From an uncultured Ruminococcus sp. (lineage in GTDB: Bacteria > Bacillota > Clostridia > Oscillospirales > Ruminococcaceae): DNA of 52,990 bases. Numbering within the stretch: the first letter of the stretch is position 1; each line of letters starts with the position of its first letter. The stretch lies in contig CAMWPG010000002.1 in assembly GCA_947176075.1 (NCBI GenBank), positions 1 to 52,990 on the forward strand. Reading direction: 5' to 3'. Under the pieces are notes generated by a model. It was not told where the DNA came from. It did no database searches and was given only the letters and a program-made list of their open reading frames with translations. The translations under genes and the position numbers were made by a program. Positions 1 through 8,583 of this stretch are shown here, one piece after another.

Positions 1-94
1 ATTATACTGTTTTAATATCTATTTTTATATAATAAATGTCAAGAGTAATTTGATGTTTATTATAAGTTTATAAAAGGAGCAAAGACAGAAATAT

Positions 95-129
95 AACCCG
101 AAAAGAGCTTTGCTTACTCTTTTCGGGTT
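95..129. terminator. Intrinsic terminator hairpin downstream of copA
   Basis: A perfect 13-bp inverted repeat (AACCCGAAAAGAG against CTCTTTTCGGGTT, 9-nt loop) lies just beyond the copA stop. The U-rich tail is clear on the plus strand (TTTTTATT) and weak on the minus strand, so it may serve a plus-strand gene left of the window as well as copA. Confidence 0.8.
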
Positions 130-137
130 TTTATTGA

Positions 138-2681
138 TTATTTTTTAGAGTTGTTTTTTACTTTTAGTAAACGATATCCAGCAGATTTTATAGCTTTTTT
201 GAGAGCAGAATCATCTATATCACTGCAAAACGTTACAAGAGCAGTTCCACTTTTATGATCGGGAACGGCTTTTTGCACCTCAGGCAGCTTTTCCAGCGTA
301 TCTTTCACTCTTGCTTCACAATGGGCACACATCATTCCCTTTATTTTTAGAATCTTTACAATAGTATCTACATTTTCTTTATTATCATAAAGAGGTTTTT
401 TTGATGTCAAATTTTTATATTTTCGGTCATGCTTACTGTTATTTATATTTTTAAGGTTAAGCCTGAGAGCATTTGTGATTACGCAAAAGCTTGACAGGCT
501 CATAGCAGCAGCGCCGAACATAGGACTGAGCTGCCATCCGAATATCGGTATCCATATACCAGCTGCAAGAGGTATGCCAATTATATTATAAATAAATGCC
601 CAGAAGAGATTCTCGTGGATATTTCTAAGAACAGCTCTGCTTAGTCGTACAGCTTTTGGAACATCAGAAAGCCTGCTGTTCATAAGAACAACATCTGCAG
701 CATCAATTGCTATGTCAGTGCCGGCACCTATTGCCATGCCTATATCTGCACGAGTAAGAGATGGAGCATCGTTTATTCCGTCACCGACCATTATAGTCTT
801 ACCCTTGATACGCAGTTTATTTATAACAACTTCCTTGCCATCAGGACGCAATTCTGCTGCGACCTCATCTACTCCGCATTCTTTTGCGATTGCAGCTGCT
901 GTATGTTTGTGATCTCCTGTGAGCATAACCACATGAAATCCCATATTTTTAAGCTCTCTTATTGCTGCCGTACTTTCATCCTTAATAATATCCGCCACGG
1001 CAATTATACCGAGAAATACCTTGCCTTCAGCAAAAAACAGAGGTGTCTTTCCGCTTTCTGCAAGCCTGAGTGAAACGGATATCATTTCTTCCGGTATCGA
1101 AGAATAATTTTTTATAAAGCTTTCGTTTCCGCCAACCAATATTTTATCTCCTGAGTATCCTGAAAGTCCGTTACCCGGATATACTTTGAAATCCGATATG
1201 CTGTCAGCTTCAATGGCATTTTCTTTAGCATAGCTTGTAATTGCCTTAGCGATAGGATGTTCGCTTTTTGCTTCAAGAGAAACAGCAATTTTTGTAAGCT
1301 CTTTTTCGGTTATGTCTCCATAGGTTATAATATCTGTTACAGACGGTTTTCCTTTTGTTATCGTCCCTGTTTTATCAAGCGCTATTATTCCGGTGTGTCC
1401 TGTATGCTCAAGTGCAGAAGCTGTTTTAAAAAGTATACCGTTTTTTGCACCAATTCCGCTTCCTACCATAATAGCAACAGGAGTAGCTAACCCGAGTGCG
1501 CATGGACAGCTTATTACGAGAACTGATATAGCTCTTGCCAGTGCAAAGCCATAGGACTGACCGCAAAGCAGCCATACTATAAAAGTAACAGCGGCAATTG
1601 CAATAACTGTAGGAACGAATATACTCGATACACTGTCAGCTGCTTTTGCAATGGGAGCTTTTGAAGAGGCAGCATCGCTTACCATACGTATTATCTGAGA
1701 CAAAGCAGTATCTTCGCCGATACGTACAGCTCTGCACCTTATAAAACCTGACTGGTTTATCGTAGCGGCGGATACATTGTCGCCAATGACCTTATCTACG
1801 GGAATGCTTTCACCGGTAAGAGTAGATTCATCTACTGCACTTATGCCATCCAAAACGATACCATCTACAGGAATACTTTCACCGGGACGTACTGTGAAAA
1901 TATCACCGATCTTTACATCTTCTGCCGGCACGGTAACTTCTTTTCCGTCTTTGATTATAGTTGCAGTTTTCGGCGCAAGTTGCATGAGCTTTTTTATAGC
2001 ATCGGTGGTTCTGCCCTTGGAATATGCTTCAAGCAGTTTGCCTACTGTTATGAGAGTTAGTATCATAGCGGCAGATTCAAAATAGAAATCATGAAGATAA
2101 TGCATAGCAGCTTCTGTTCCTTTTTTTAATGCATCATCTGCCATGTTATAAAGCACGAAAAGACTGTATCCGAATGAAGCTCCTGAGCCTATTGCAACGA
2201 GAGTATCCATGTTTGGAGCAAGTCTGATTATTCCCTTGAATCCGCTTATGAAGAATTTTTTGTTTATTATCATAATTATTATAGTAAGCAGTAATTCTGT
2301 TATGCCTGTAGACAGAGGATTAGTGCTGAGGAAGTCAGGCATCCACCAGTTCCACATAACTCCTCCCATAGAGATGTACATGAGTATCATAAGAAAGAAT
2401 ACAGAGCTGAAAAGTCTTTTTTTCATTTTTGATAATTCATTGTTTTCTGGAGCAGCTTTTTCGCTGTTAGAATTTTTCATTTTGCCTTTGACAGCAGCGC
2501 CATATCCTGCATCTGATACAGCTTTTATAATGACAGAATCAGGTACATTTCCTTCTACGATCATAGAATTTGTAAGCAGATTTACAGAACAGCCGGTAAC
2601 ACCGTTTATACGACTTACAGCTTTTTCTACACGATTACTGCAAGCCGCACAGCTCATTCCGGTAACATCAAATTGTCTCAT
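138..2681 (-). CDS. copA: Copper-translocating P1B-type ATPase with HMA domains at both ends
   Basis: Membrane ATPase that exports Cu(I) from the cytoplasm. The protein (847 aa) opens with a heavy-metal-associated domain carrying GMSCAAC, followed by membrane helices, the TGES actuator loop, the intramembrane CPC metal site ([10 protein letters not shown], about residue 390), the phosphorylation motif DKTGTIT (about 435), the SEHP motif and GDGINDAP. A second HMA domain with MCAHC (about residue 785) follows the last helices, where a free CopZ chaperone would otherwise be expected. The start is the ATG at 2681 with GGAGG a few bases upstream; an in-frame TTG at 2693 overlaps that ribosome site and is unlikely. 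It lies directly after csoR (12-bp gap) and probably shares its copper-responsive promoter. Copper rather than silver or another metal is inferred from the CPC motif and csoR. Confidence 0.95.
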   Translation of the reverse strand: MRQFDVTGMSCAACSNRVEKAVSRINGVTGCSVNLLTNSMIVEGNVPDSVIIKAVSDAGYGAAVKGKMKNSNSEKAAPENNELSKMKKRLFSSVFFLMILMYISMGGVMWNWWMPDFLSTNPLSTGITELLLTIIIMIINKKFFISGFKGIIRLAPNMDTLVAIGSGASFGYSLFVLYNMADDALKKGTEAAMHYLHDFYFESAAMILTLITVGKLLEAYSKGRTTDAIKKLMQLAPKTATIIKDGKEVTVPAEDVKIGDIFTVRPGESIPVDGIVLDGISAVDESTLTGESIPVDKVIGDNVSAATINQSGFIRCRAVRIGEDTALSQIIRMVSDAASSKAPIAKAADSVSSIFVPTVIAIAAVTFIVWLLCGQSYGFALARAISVLVISCPCALGLATPVAIMVGSGIGAKNGILFKTASALEHTGHTGIIALDKTGTITKGKPSVTDIITYGDITEKELTKIAVSLEAKSEHPIAKAITSYAKENAIEADSISDFKVYPGNGLSGYSGDKILVGGNESFIKNYSSIPEEMISVSLRLAESGKTPLFFAEGKVFLGIIAVADIIKDESTAAIRELKNMGFHVVMLTGDHKHTAAAIAKECGVDEVAAELRPDGKEVVINKLRIKGKTIMVGDGINDAPSLTRADIGMAIGAGTDIAIDAADVVLMNSRLSDVPKAVRLSRAVLRNIHENLFWAFIYNIIGIPLAAGIWIPIFGWQLSPMFGAAAMSLSSFCVITNALRLNLKNINNSKHDRKYKNLTSKKPLYDNKENVDTIVKILKIKGMMCAHCEARVKDTLEKLPEVQKAVPDHKSGTALVTFCSDIDDSALKKAIKSAGYRLLKVKNNSKK

Positions 2682-2693
2682 ATATACCTCCAA

Positions 2694-2996
2694 CTATTTC
2701 ATAAGCTTTTGAAGTGTTACGACAAGCTCGTCAATGACCTCATCTTTGCCGTCTCTTATATCATGCGCAACACAGGTTCTTATATGATTTGCCAAAAGTT
2801 CTTTATTAAAAGAATTAAGTGCGGCATTTGCAGCAGAGGACTGTATAAGAATATCAGTGCAATATGCGTTATTTTCCAGCATTTTCTTTATGCCTCGAAT
2901 TTGCCCCTCTATTCTGCTTAGTCTGTTTAAAAGAGCGGAAAGCTCATTTTCAGAGCGTTCTTTTGTTTTTTTGCAGCAGCAATCTTTGTTTTCCAT
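2694..2996 (-). CDS. csoR: CsoR-family copper-sensing repressor
   Basis: All-helical DUF156/CsoR repressor of 100 aa, a normal length for the family. In this family Cu(I) binding by a Cys-His-Cys set releases the operator. Candidate ligands are visible: the Cys of NAYCTD and the His and Cys of NHIRTC. The RIEGQIRGI stretch is the conserved DNA-binding helix region. An additional Cys cluster (CCC) near the N-terminus is not part of the usual ligand set. AGGAGGT lies 7 nt before the ATG. It precedes copA in one operon and has a matching operator in its own promoter, so autoregulation is expected. Confidence 0.93.
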   Translation of the reverse strand: MENKDCCCKKTKERSENELSALLNRLSRIEGQIRGIKKMLENNAYCTDILIQSSAANAALNSFNKELLANHIRTCVAHDIRDGKDEVIDELVVTLQKLMK

Positions 2997-3057
2997 AATT
3001 TACCTCCTGATGCGAAAATTCGCATGTTTTATGCTTTTATACATATCACATATCATA

Positions 3058-3086
3058 ATTATATACCCTATAGGGGTATTTGTCAA
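3058..3086 (-). promoter_or_regulatory. csoR-copA promoter with embedded CsoR-type operator
   Basis: On the minus strand TTGACA (3081-3086) and TATAAT (3058-3063) are separated by exactly 17 bp. The spacer is essentially filled by a near-palindrome, ATACCC-TATA-GGGGTAT on the plus strand (3063-3079), which resembles known CsoR operators with their C-run/G-run arms. CsoR bound here would block polymerase. Confidence 0.85.
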
Positions 3087-3230
3087 GAGCTTTTAAAAGA
3101 CTGCTTATCAAAGCGGAAGAAGATGCTACTATTTCCAAAAGATTTATTCTGTTTTTGAGTCATAAATCGTAGGTATTCCCTTGACAATGTAAGAGAAATA
3201 TGATAATATCAAAAAAGCAGATTATATTTT

Positions 3231-3350
3231 AGGCAACACTGCACAAAGAACGCCTGACGGCTTTGTACCGAATATGTTTGCGCTTTTTCGTTATCTTACA
3301 TAAAAACTCTGACTGCGCATTTCATGCATAAGCTTTGTACGGTGTTGCCT
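3231..3350. repeat. Dispersed terminal-inverted-repeat element, long copy
   Basis: The ends are inverted copies of each other: AGGCAACACTGCACAAAG at the left and the complement of AGGCAACACCGTACAAAG at the right (two mismatches in 18). The left 45 bp or so recur at 49870-49928 with only a few substitutions, including the invariant core CGCCTGACGGCTTTG. It has no coding capacity. It looks like a small non-autonomous mobile or REP-like element; no clear target duplication can be assigned. Confidence 0.75.
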
Positions 3351-3383
3351 TAAAGATTTATTTCCAATTTTCATAAAATTGTA

Positions 3384-3412
3384 TTGAATAATTTGTTTTA
3401 ATGTGATATTAT
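3384..3412 (+). promoter_or_regulatory. Promoter of the glycogen-debranching gene
   Basis: TTGAAT (3384-3389), 17-bp spacer, TATTAT (3407-3412), about 30 bp ahead of the start codon. It lies just downstream of the 120-bp repeat. Confidence 0.6.
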
Positions 3413-3443
3413 ATACGTGTTTATAATAGGAGGGATCATGATA

Positions 3444-5549
3444 ATGAATAGTATGTCTGATGGCGTTATGACATCCATTGTTTATGAAAAAGGTGACAGT
3501 ACAAGGCTTGGAGCGACAGTATGTACTAATAAAGATGGAGTAGAGGGTGTGAACTTTGCAGTTTATAGTGAACACGCTGTTTCATGCTCACTTGTGCTTT
3601 TTAGAATAGGTGAAAAATTGCCGTTTGCTGAGATATATCTGAATAATATGAAGGACGAAAATGTCTACTCTGTATTTGTCCGTGGCCTTGAGTACGAAAA
3701 AATTGAATACGGATTCAGATTTAGCGGCGATTATGATAAGGTAAAGCAGCTGCGTTATCAGCCTGGAATTGTTCTTCTTGATCCATATGCAAAAGCAGTT
3801 TCAGGCAGAAATAGCTGGTGCAGTGAAATAGATCCTCAGCGTGCGGGAAAGTTTCGAGGAAGAATAATAAAGGATGATTTTGACTGGGAAGGCGATACAT
3901 ATCCTGATATTTCAATTGGTGATCTTATTATTTATGAGGCTCATGTCCGCAGCATGACTATGCATCCATCATCAGGTGCTTTGAATCCAGGAACATTTGC
4001 CGGTCTTATTGAGAAAATACCATATATAAAGTCGCTTGGCGTAAACTGCGTTGAGCTTTTGCCCATATTTGAATTTGATGAAATGGAATTTAATCGTTTC
4101 TTTAATCAGAAAAGGATACTTAATTACTGGGGTTACAGTACACTCAATTTCTTTTCGCCAAAGGCTGGATATGCTGCAAGTGGTATTGAGGGCAGACAAA
4201 CAGAAGAATTCAAGGAAATGGTGAAAGCATTCCATTCTGCCGGAATAAAAGTGATACTCGATGTAGTATATAATCACACTGCTGAGGGTGAAGAAAAGGA
4301 AAGATGCTACTCATTTCAAGGTATCGATCAGGAGGTCTATTATATAAGTCAGCCTGACGGATTTAATACAAATTATTCCGGATGCGGCAATACATTTAAA
4401 TGCAATCATCCTGTTGTACAGCAGTTTATTATTGACAGTCTGCGCTATTGGCATAATGACTGCCATGTTGATGGATTCCGTTTTGATCTTGCGCCTATGC
4501 TTGTAAGAGGTACGGATGGTGTGCCGGATTGGGAAGAGCCTCTTGCAAAGCTGATAGCTAATGATGAAATGCTTAAAGATGCTATCATCATTGCCGAGCC
4601 ATGGGATGCAGCAGGACTTTATTTGACCGGAAGATTCCATGTCTGGGGCAGATGGTCTGAGTGGAATGATAAGTATCGTGATTCAATGCGGCAGTTTATA
4701 AATGGTAATTCGGAGTATGCACCTGACTTTATGTCAAGATTTGCAGGTTCTGAGGATATGTATTCTCAGTGTGGGGCAAATGGTTCTGTAAACTTTATAA
4801 CCTGTCATGACGGATTTACTATGTATGATCTTGTTTCATATAATGAAAAGCATAATGAAAGCAACGGCGAACAGAATCGTGACGGAAACAACTGGAATAT
4901 AAGCTACAATAATGGCTGGGAAGGCTATACAGATGATCCTCATATATGTCATATACGCAGAAGAAAGATAAAAAGTCTTTTTGCACTTCTGCTGACAAGC
5001 CGTGGTATTCCTATGATGTATGCCGGAGATGAGATATGCAATACGCAAAGCGGAAATAATAATGCATATTGTCAGGACAGCGAGATATCATGGATAGATT
5101 GGAGTCAGCTTGAAAAGGAGACATCAGTTTTTGAATTTGTAAAAAACATGATTGCTTTTAGAAAAGCACATCCTGTTCTGAGAAATATTGCCTATGAAAA
5201 GGAAGTGAACGGTACTGGATATCCTGAGCTTTCATTTCGATATCCAGGAGGTACTGAGGCATTTCCTGATAAAAAATCTCACTGCATAGCTGCACTATAT
5301 GCTGAAGATCATGAAAAATACGGCACACCTGAGGATACGTTTATATACGTTGTATGTAATGTGTATGAAAAGGATATAGCATTTCTTCTGCCTGATACTG
5401 ATAAGATCGAATGGACTGTATTTGACGACAGCAGTACAAGAAATCGTTTTGGAGATAAGCCTGATAATACAGTTGAGGCAGAACCATATGCAGTTGTCAT
5501 ACTTACCGGTAAGCGCCGTGACAATGAAACCCTTGCAGAACAGCAGTAA
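3444..5549 (+). CDS. glgX: GH13 glycogen-debranching / isoamylase-type enzyme
   Basis: Alpha-1,6-glucosidase of the isoamylase/GlgX branch of GH13, expected to remove branches from glycogen or limit dextrins in the cytoplasm; no signal peptide is seen. The 701-aa protein has an N-terminal CBM48-like beta domain (GVNFAVYSEHA) and then a catalytic barrel with the four GH13 regions: DVVYNHT (about residue 273), GFRFDLA with the nucleophile Asp (about 344), IIAEPWD with the acid Glu (about 382) and TCHDG with the third acid (about 454). AGGAGGG at 3428-3434 serves ATG 3444 (10-nt spacing); ATG 3438 is an alternative at 4 nt. A GIY-YIG gene overlaps its 3' end. GlgX, TreX and isoamylase cannot be told apart from sequence alone. 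Confidence 0.88.
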   Translation: MNSMSDGVMTSIVYEKGDSTRLGATVCTNKDGVEGVNFAVYSEHAVSCSLVLFRIGEKLPFAEIYLNNMKDENVYSVFVRGLEYEKIEYGFRFSGDYDKVKQLRYQPGIVLLDPYAKAVSGRNSWCSEIDPQRAGKFRGRIIKDDFDWEGDTYPDISIGDLIIYEAHVRSMTMHPSSGALNPGTFAGLIEKIPYIKSLGVNCVELLPIFEFDEMEFNRFFNQKRILNYWGYSTLNFFSPKAGYAASGIEGRQTEEFKEMVKAFHSAGIKVILDVVYNHTAEGEEKERCYSFQGIDQEVYYISQPDGFNTNYSGCGNTFKCNHPVVQQFIIDSLRYWHNDCHVDGFRFDLAPMLVRGTDGVPDWEEPLAKLIANDEMLKDAIIIAEPWDAAGLYLTGRFHVWGRWSEWNDKYRDSMRQFINGNSEYAPDFMSRFAGSEDMYSQCGANGSVNFITCHDGFTMYDLVSYNEKHNESNGEQNRDGNNWNISYNNGWEGYTDDPHICHIRRRKIKSLFALLLTSRGIPMMYAGDEICNTQSGNNNAYCQDSEISWIDWSQLEKETSVFEFVKNMIAFRKAHPVLRNIAYEKEVNGTGYPELSFRYPGGTEAFPDKKSHCIAALYAEDHEKYGTPEDTFIYVVCNVYEKDIAFLLPDTDKIEWTVFDDSSTRNRFGDKPDNTVEAEPYAVVILTGKRRDNETLAEQQ

Positions 5550-5871
5550 GCCTTATTATGTGTATATTCTCCGATGTTGTGATAATTCTCTTTACATAGG
5601 TATAACGTCTGACATGGAACGGAGAATGAAAGCACACTTAGGAAAGATAAAGGGCGGTGCACGTTATACTAAAAGTCATCCTGTTGAAAAAATTGAGGCT
5701 GTGTGGAGAACAGAAGGAAAATCGGCAGCACTTCGTGCAGAGATCGCCTTGAAAAGGCTGCCAAGATGTAAAAAGTTGATGCTTATATCTGAACCGTATG
5801 AGATAAAGAATAAGTATTTGACGAGTATGCAGGAATTTGATTTTGAGGTCTGTGAGCAGAAAGCTCTGTAG
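5524..5871 (+). CDS. GIY-YIG nuclease-superfamily protein (UPF0213/YazA-like)
   Basis: A stand-alone GIY-YIG domain of 115 aa. The motif is visible as YVYIL followed by SLYIGIT, with the conserved Arg of DMERRMKAH and the GGARYTK stretch typical of the UPF0213 family. Members are predicted metal-dependent endonucleases of largely unknown role. The ATG at 5524 lies 26 nt inside the end of the debranching-enzyme gene in another frame, which suggests translational coupling; no good ribosome binding site is seen. Reading upstream of this ATG lacks family similarity. The link to glycogen metabolism is probably positional only. Confidence 0.83.
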   Translation: MKPLQNSSKPYYVYILRCCDNSLYIGITSDMERRMKAHLGKIKGGARYTKSHPVEKIEAVWRTEGKSAALRAEIALKRLPRCKKLMLISEPYEIKNKYLTSMQEFDFEVCEQKAL

Positions 5872-5906
5872 ACGTACTTGATTTGTATATAAATCTATAA
5901 TATAAT

Positions 5907-5939
5907 AAAGCCGAGGCAAAATTCTTATGCTTCGGCTTT
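5907..5939 (+). terminator. Intrinsic terminator after the GIY-YIG gene
   Basis: 11-bp stem AAAGCCGAGGC / GCTTCGGCTTT (one G-U pair), 11-nt loop, followed by TATTTTG. Confidence 0.82.
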
Positions 5940-6027
5940 TATTTTGAATATACTACTTGATATTGCTAAAAAATCCATATATCTTTTCGCAGAATCGAGT
6001 AAATTCGCTATGACTATCTGATATTAT

Positions 6028-6045
6028 ATATGTTGACGAACATAT
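6028..6045. promoter_or_regulatory. Operator-like palindrome ahead of the orphan 486-aa gene
   Basis: Perfect 7-bp arms, ATATGTT-GACG-AACATAT, 43 bp ahead of the start codon. A TATTAT (6022-6027) that could be a -10 abuts it on the left, but no good -35 is seen. This is the geometry of a repressor site; the binding protein is unknown. Confidence 0.4.
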
Positions 6046-6087
6046 TTTAGGCAGACAACATTTATAGATTCAGAAAGAGGCGGAGAT

Positions 6088-7548
6088 ATGCAAAAAAAGA
6101 CATTATTCGGATATTTGGCAGAAAAGGGTTTTATAACAGCAGAGACGGCTGCTGAGAAATTGGAAGTTCCTCTGGAAACGGCAGAGCAGTGGCAGTGGAC
6201 AGATGGACTTTCTTCTTTTACAAATGATGAAAGCAAAAAGCTTTCTGAGATTATATTTGAAAATGGAGACAGAAGCGAACTCGGTACTATTCTTGAAAGA
6301 ATATCTCCCGGCAGCAGAAAGCTTCAAAGCTCTGATCAGATAGAAATTTTATGTAAGGCACTTAGGATGGAATGGAGTGAAAATTCGATAAATACGGTAA
6401 ATGTACAGAAAAAAGAGAAACAAGCTGTACCTATACGTATATATTTGCCGCAGTGCAATGAGAGAATACCGGCTGCTGTAAAAGCTTTTTGGGAGACAGT
6501 GGCAGATACAGATGTGCCGTGTGATATTTATATTACAGATTGGGGTATGTATTCCTTTGATAATATTGATCAGGCATTGTTTCAGTATTGTGCAGAAGAA
6601 ATGTTTAGTGCAGTAAAGCGTGGCTTTACGGTACATATTATTACTACTGAGAAAAGCGAATATCCTGAGGTGAGAACAATTCTGCGACAGCTGCCTTTGT
6701 ATTTGAATGAGAGAATAACATATTACAGACTTCCTTCAGATACAACTCTTCCTGCCACTGAAAGCTGGATGAGTCTTGGTATGAAAACAACCTTGCTTGT
6801 GCGTTTGCTGCCATCCGAAGCACCTGTTGCTACACTTATACAAGAGCCTACATTAGGTCAGTTCTATTACAATTGGACACAGATACTTCTTGCAGAAACA
6901 AGACCAATAAATCACCATATGGAAAACAGTGATACAGTACAAATATTTACAAGGATGAAGTCAGATGTACACCCTCTTATGACAGTATATTTTCTTGAAG
7001 CTGCACCATCATGTCTTCATATGCCTCCGCAGCTTCAAAGAGAAGTAATGAAGGCAAATGATGCAAACGAAACGGAGATAGGACTTTGTCAAAGGATAAG
7101 TATGCTTCGTACAAGTATAAGAAGCATCTGCAAATGTACTCAGATATATAATGGAGACAGGATATTGCATCTTTTGCAGCAGGAAAAGTATCAAGATGCA
7201 GTTCTTTCAGGAATACTTGGCAGACCTGCATATATTACTTCCGAGCAGCTTAAAAAACAGCTGAGATTTTTCCTTTCTGAAACAGAACATACTAATTACA
7301 CAATGTATCTTCCGTCATTTGAAATGGATCTTAGGCTTTCACAGTGCGGAGTGTCTATTGCAGTTCAGGAGGACAGCATGACGGCTGTCATGGATCTTAC
7401 AAACCGCAGCCGAAATTTCTACAGTACAGATATTTCTTGTACAGGAGGACTTTCCATGTATATGGAGCAGCTTGGCAAAATGATACCTCCAGTTAAGCGC
7501 AGCGGAAACTGGACAAGAAGACTGCTGAAACGCTATATAGAGCTTTGA
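6088..7548 (+). CDS. Uncharacterised 486-aa cytoplasmic protein
   Basis: I do not recognise this protein. It has no signal peptide or membrane helix. The first 60 or so residues are helical, with a stretch (ITAETAAEKLEVPLETAEQW) that could be a helix-turn-helix. After a charged linker near residue 110, a mixed alpha/beta body of about 370 aa begins (PIRIYLPQCNERIPAAVKAF), with no Walker, protease or nuclease motif visible. Cys residues are scattered and do not form a clear metal site. The gene stands alone between two terminators and has a palindrome just upstream, which would fit an autoregulated DNA-binding protein. AGAGG precedes the ATG by about 7 nt. Function is open. Confidence 0.7.
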   Translation: MQKKTLFGYLAEKGFITAETAAEKLEVPLETAEQWQWTDGLSSFTNDESKKLSEIIFENGDRSELGTILERISPGSRKLQSSDQIEILCKALRMEWSENSINTVNVQKKEKQAVPIRIYLPQCNERIPAAVKAFWETVADTDVPCDIYITDWGMYSFDNIDQALFQYCAEEMFSAVKRGFTVHIITTEKSEYPEVRTILRQLPLYLNERITYYRLPSDTTLPATESWMSLGMKTTLLVRLLPSEAPVATLIQEPTLGQFYYNWTQILLAETRPINHHMENSDTVQIFTRMKSDVHPLMTVYFLEAAPSCLHMPPQLQREVMKANDANETEIGLCQRISMLRTSIRSICKCTQIYNGDRILHLLQQEKYQDAVLSGILGRPAYITSEQLKKQLRFFLSETEHTNYTMYLPSFEMDLRLSQCGVSIAVQEDSMTAVMDLTNRSRNFYSTDISCTGGLSMYMEQLGKMIPPVKRSGNWTRRLLKRYIEL

Positions 7549-7562
7549 TTTCATCTTTCTGA

Positions 7563-7614
7563 AAAACAATACCGTGCAAGATGTGCCAGATGGTGTCCTG
7601 CACGGTATTGTTTT
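7563..7614 (+). terminator. Strong intrinsic terminator
   Basis: 16-bp perfect stem, AAAACAATACCGTGCA against TGCACGGTATTGTTTT, 20-nt loop, ending in a T run. It ends the single-gene unit before it. Confidence 0.88.
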
Positions 7615-7731
7615 TATAATTTCACCGCACTATTGTTAATGTATTTTGTCAATACAAACCATGTAAATTTTTATATAAAAAGCTTGTTTATTGGCGACTA
7701 ATAAAAAATATTGTTTTTTCAGGAAATGTTA

Positions 7732-7760
7732 TTGACGAAAAGAAAGAATTATTATATAAT
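7732..7760 (+). promoter_or_regulatory. rpe promoter
   Basis: TTGACG (7732-7737), 17-bp spacer, TATAAT (7755-7760), about 75 bp before the rpe start. Confidence 0.8.
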
Positions 7761-7833
7761 GAAAGAGTATGATTCATATGCCTTTGCGTAGGAATTCAAA
7801 TTAAAGCTATTGATATAAGTGAGGGAGATAAAT

Positions 7834-8496
7834 GTGAGGAAGTTTTATACCTGCGCATCGATTTTGAGCGCTGATATGAGAAATCTCTGGAAGGTGTCTG
7901 AGGAACTGGAAAAAAGCGGTGTGGACATACTTCATTTTGATGTAATGGATGGAGTTTTCGTGCCGAATTTATCATTTGGCTTTCCGGTTCTTGAAGCTGT
8001 TAACATGAGTACAGATATGTTTCTTGATGTTCATTTGATGATAACAGATCCTTTACGTTATATTCCGCAGACTATCAAGGCGGGTGCAGATCTTATTACA
8101 TTTCATATTGAAAGCAGTAGCGATCCTTATGAGACCATAGCAGCAGTTAAAAATGGCGGAGCAAAAGTAGGCATAGTCATAAAACCTGGTACGCCGTATG
8201 AAACGGTTCTTCCATTTATGGAGCTTGTGGACGTTGTGCTTGTTATGACTGTTGAGCCGGGCTTTGGCGGACAGTCATTTATGAAAGATATGCTCACTAA
8301 GGTAAAGGCGCTTCGCAAGTATATTGATGAAAAAGAATTTCCTGTACATATTCAAGTGGATGGAGGCATTAGCGACAAAACTGCTTCCGATGCCGTTTCT
8401 GCCGGAGCTGATATGCTTGTTGTGGGCAGCTATTTGTTTAAGCAGAAACATATATCCGATGGGGTAGAAAAACTTAAAAGAGCTGTATATGATTGA
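7834..8496 (+). CDS. rpe: Ribulose-phosphate 3-epimerase
   Basis: Interconverts D-ribulose 5-phosphate and D-xylulose 5-phosphate in the pentose phosphate pathway. The 220-aa TIM barrel shows the family signatures: SILSADM, the metal/active-site segments HFDVMDG and DVHLMI, VEPGFGGQ and the phosphate-binding VDGGI and VVGSYLF stretches. The GTG at 7834 is chosen because GAGGGAG sits about 7 nt upstream and the length fits the family; an in-frame GTG at 7819 would start before that ribosome site. It has its own promoter and is followed after 87 bp by a surface-protein gene. Confidence 0.95.
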   Translation: MRKFYTCASILSADMRNLWKVSEELEKSGVDILHFDVMDGVFVPNLSFGFPVLEAVNMSTDMFLDVHLMITDPLRYIPQTIKAGADLITFHIESSSDPYETIAAVKNGGAKVGIVIKPGTPYETVLPFMELVDVVLVMTVEPGFGGQSFMKDMLTKVKALRKYIDEKEFPVHIQVDGGISDKTASDAVSAGADMLVVGSYLFKQKHISDGVEKLKRAVYD

Positions 8497-8583
8497 TATA
8501 ACATAATACGGATTTGTCTGTAAGATATGTATGCTGTTATCTTGAATTTATGCAGTGCAGTTTGAATAGAATGGAGTATTAAG

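Larger units (their letters stand above)
2997..3443. other. Intergenic region between csoR and the debranching enzyme gene
   Basis: This 447-base gap holds the csoR-copA leader and promoter (3058-3086), a 120-bp repeat element (3231-3350) and the promoter of the downstream gene (3384-3412). A short palindrome (TGCGAA..TTCGCA, 3011-3024) lies in the csoR leader. TTGACA at 3181 with TAATAT 17 bp later is a possible extra plus-strand promoter. I see nothing in 3087-3180. Confidence 0.7.

Noticed and set aside
14-42. Minus-strand promoter (TTGACA with GATATT) pointing out of the window
   Set aside because: The -10 is poor and the gene it would serve is not in view, so it cannot be supported.
2209-2712. 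A 167-codon plus-strand frame antisense to copA
   Set aside because: Shadow of the copA reading frame; hydrophobic stretches mirror the membrane-helix codons on the other strand.
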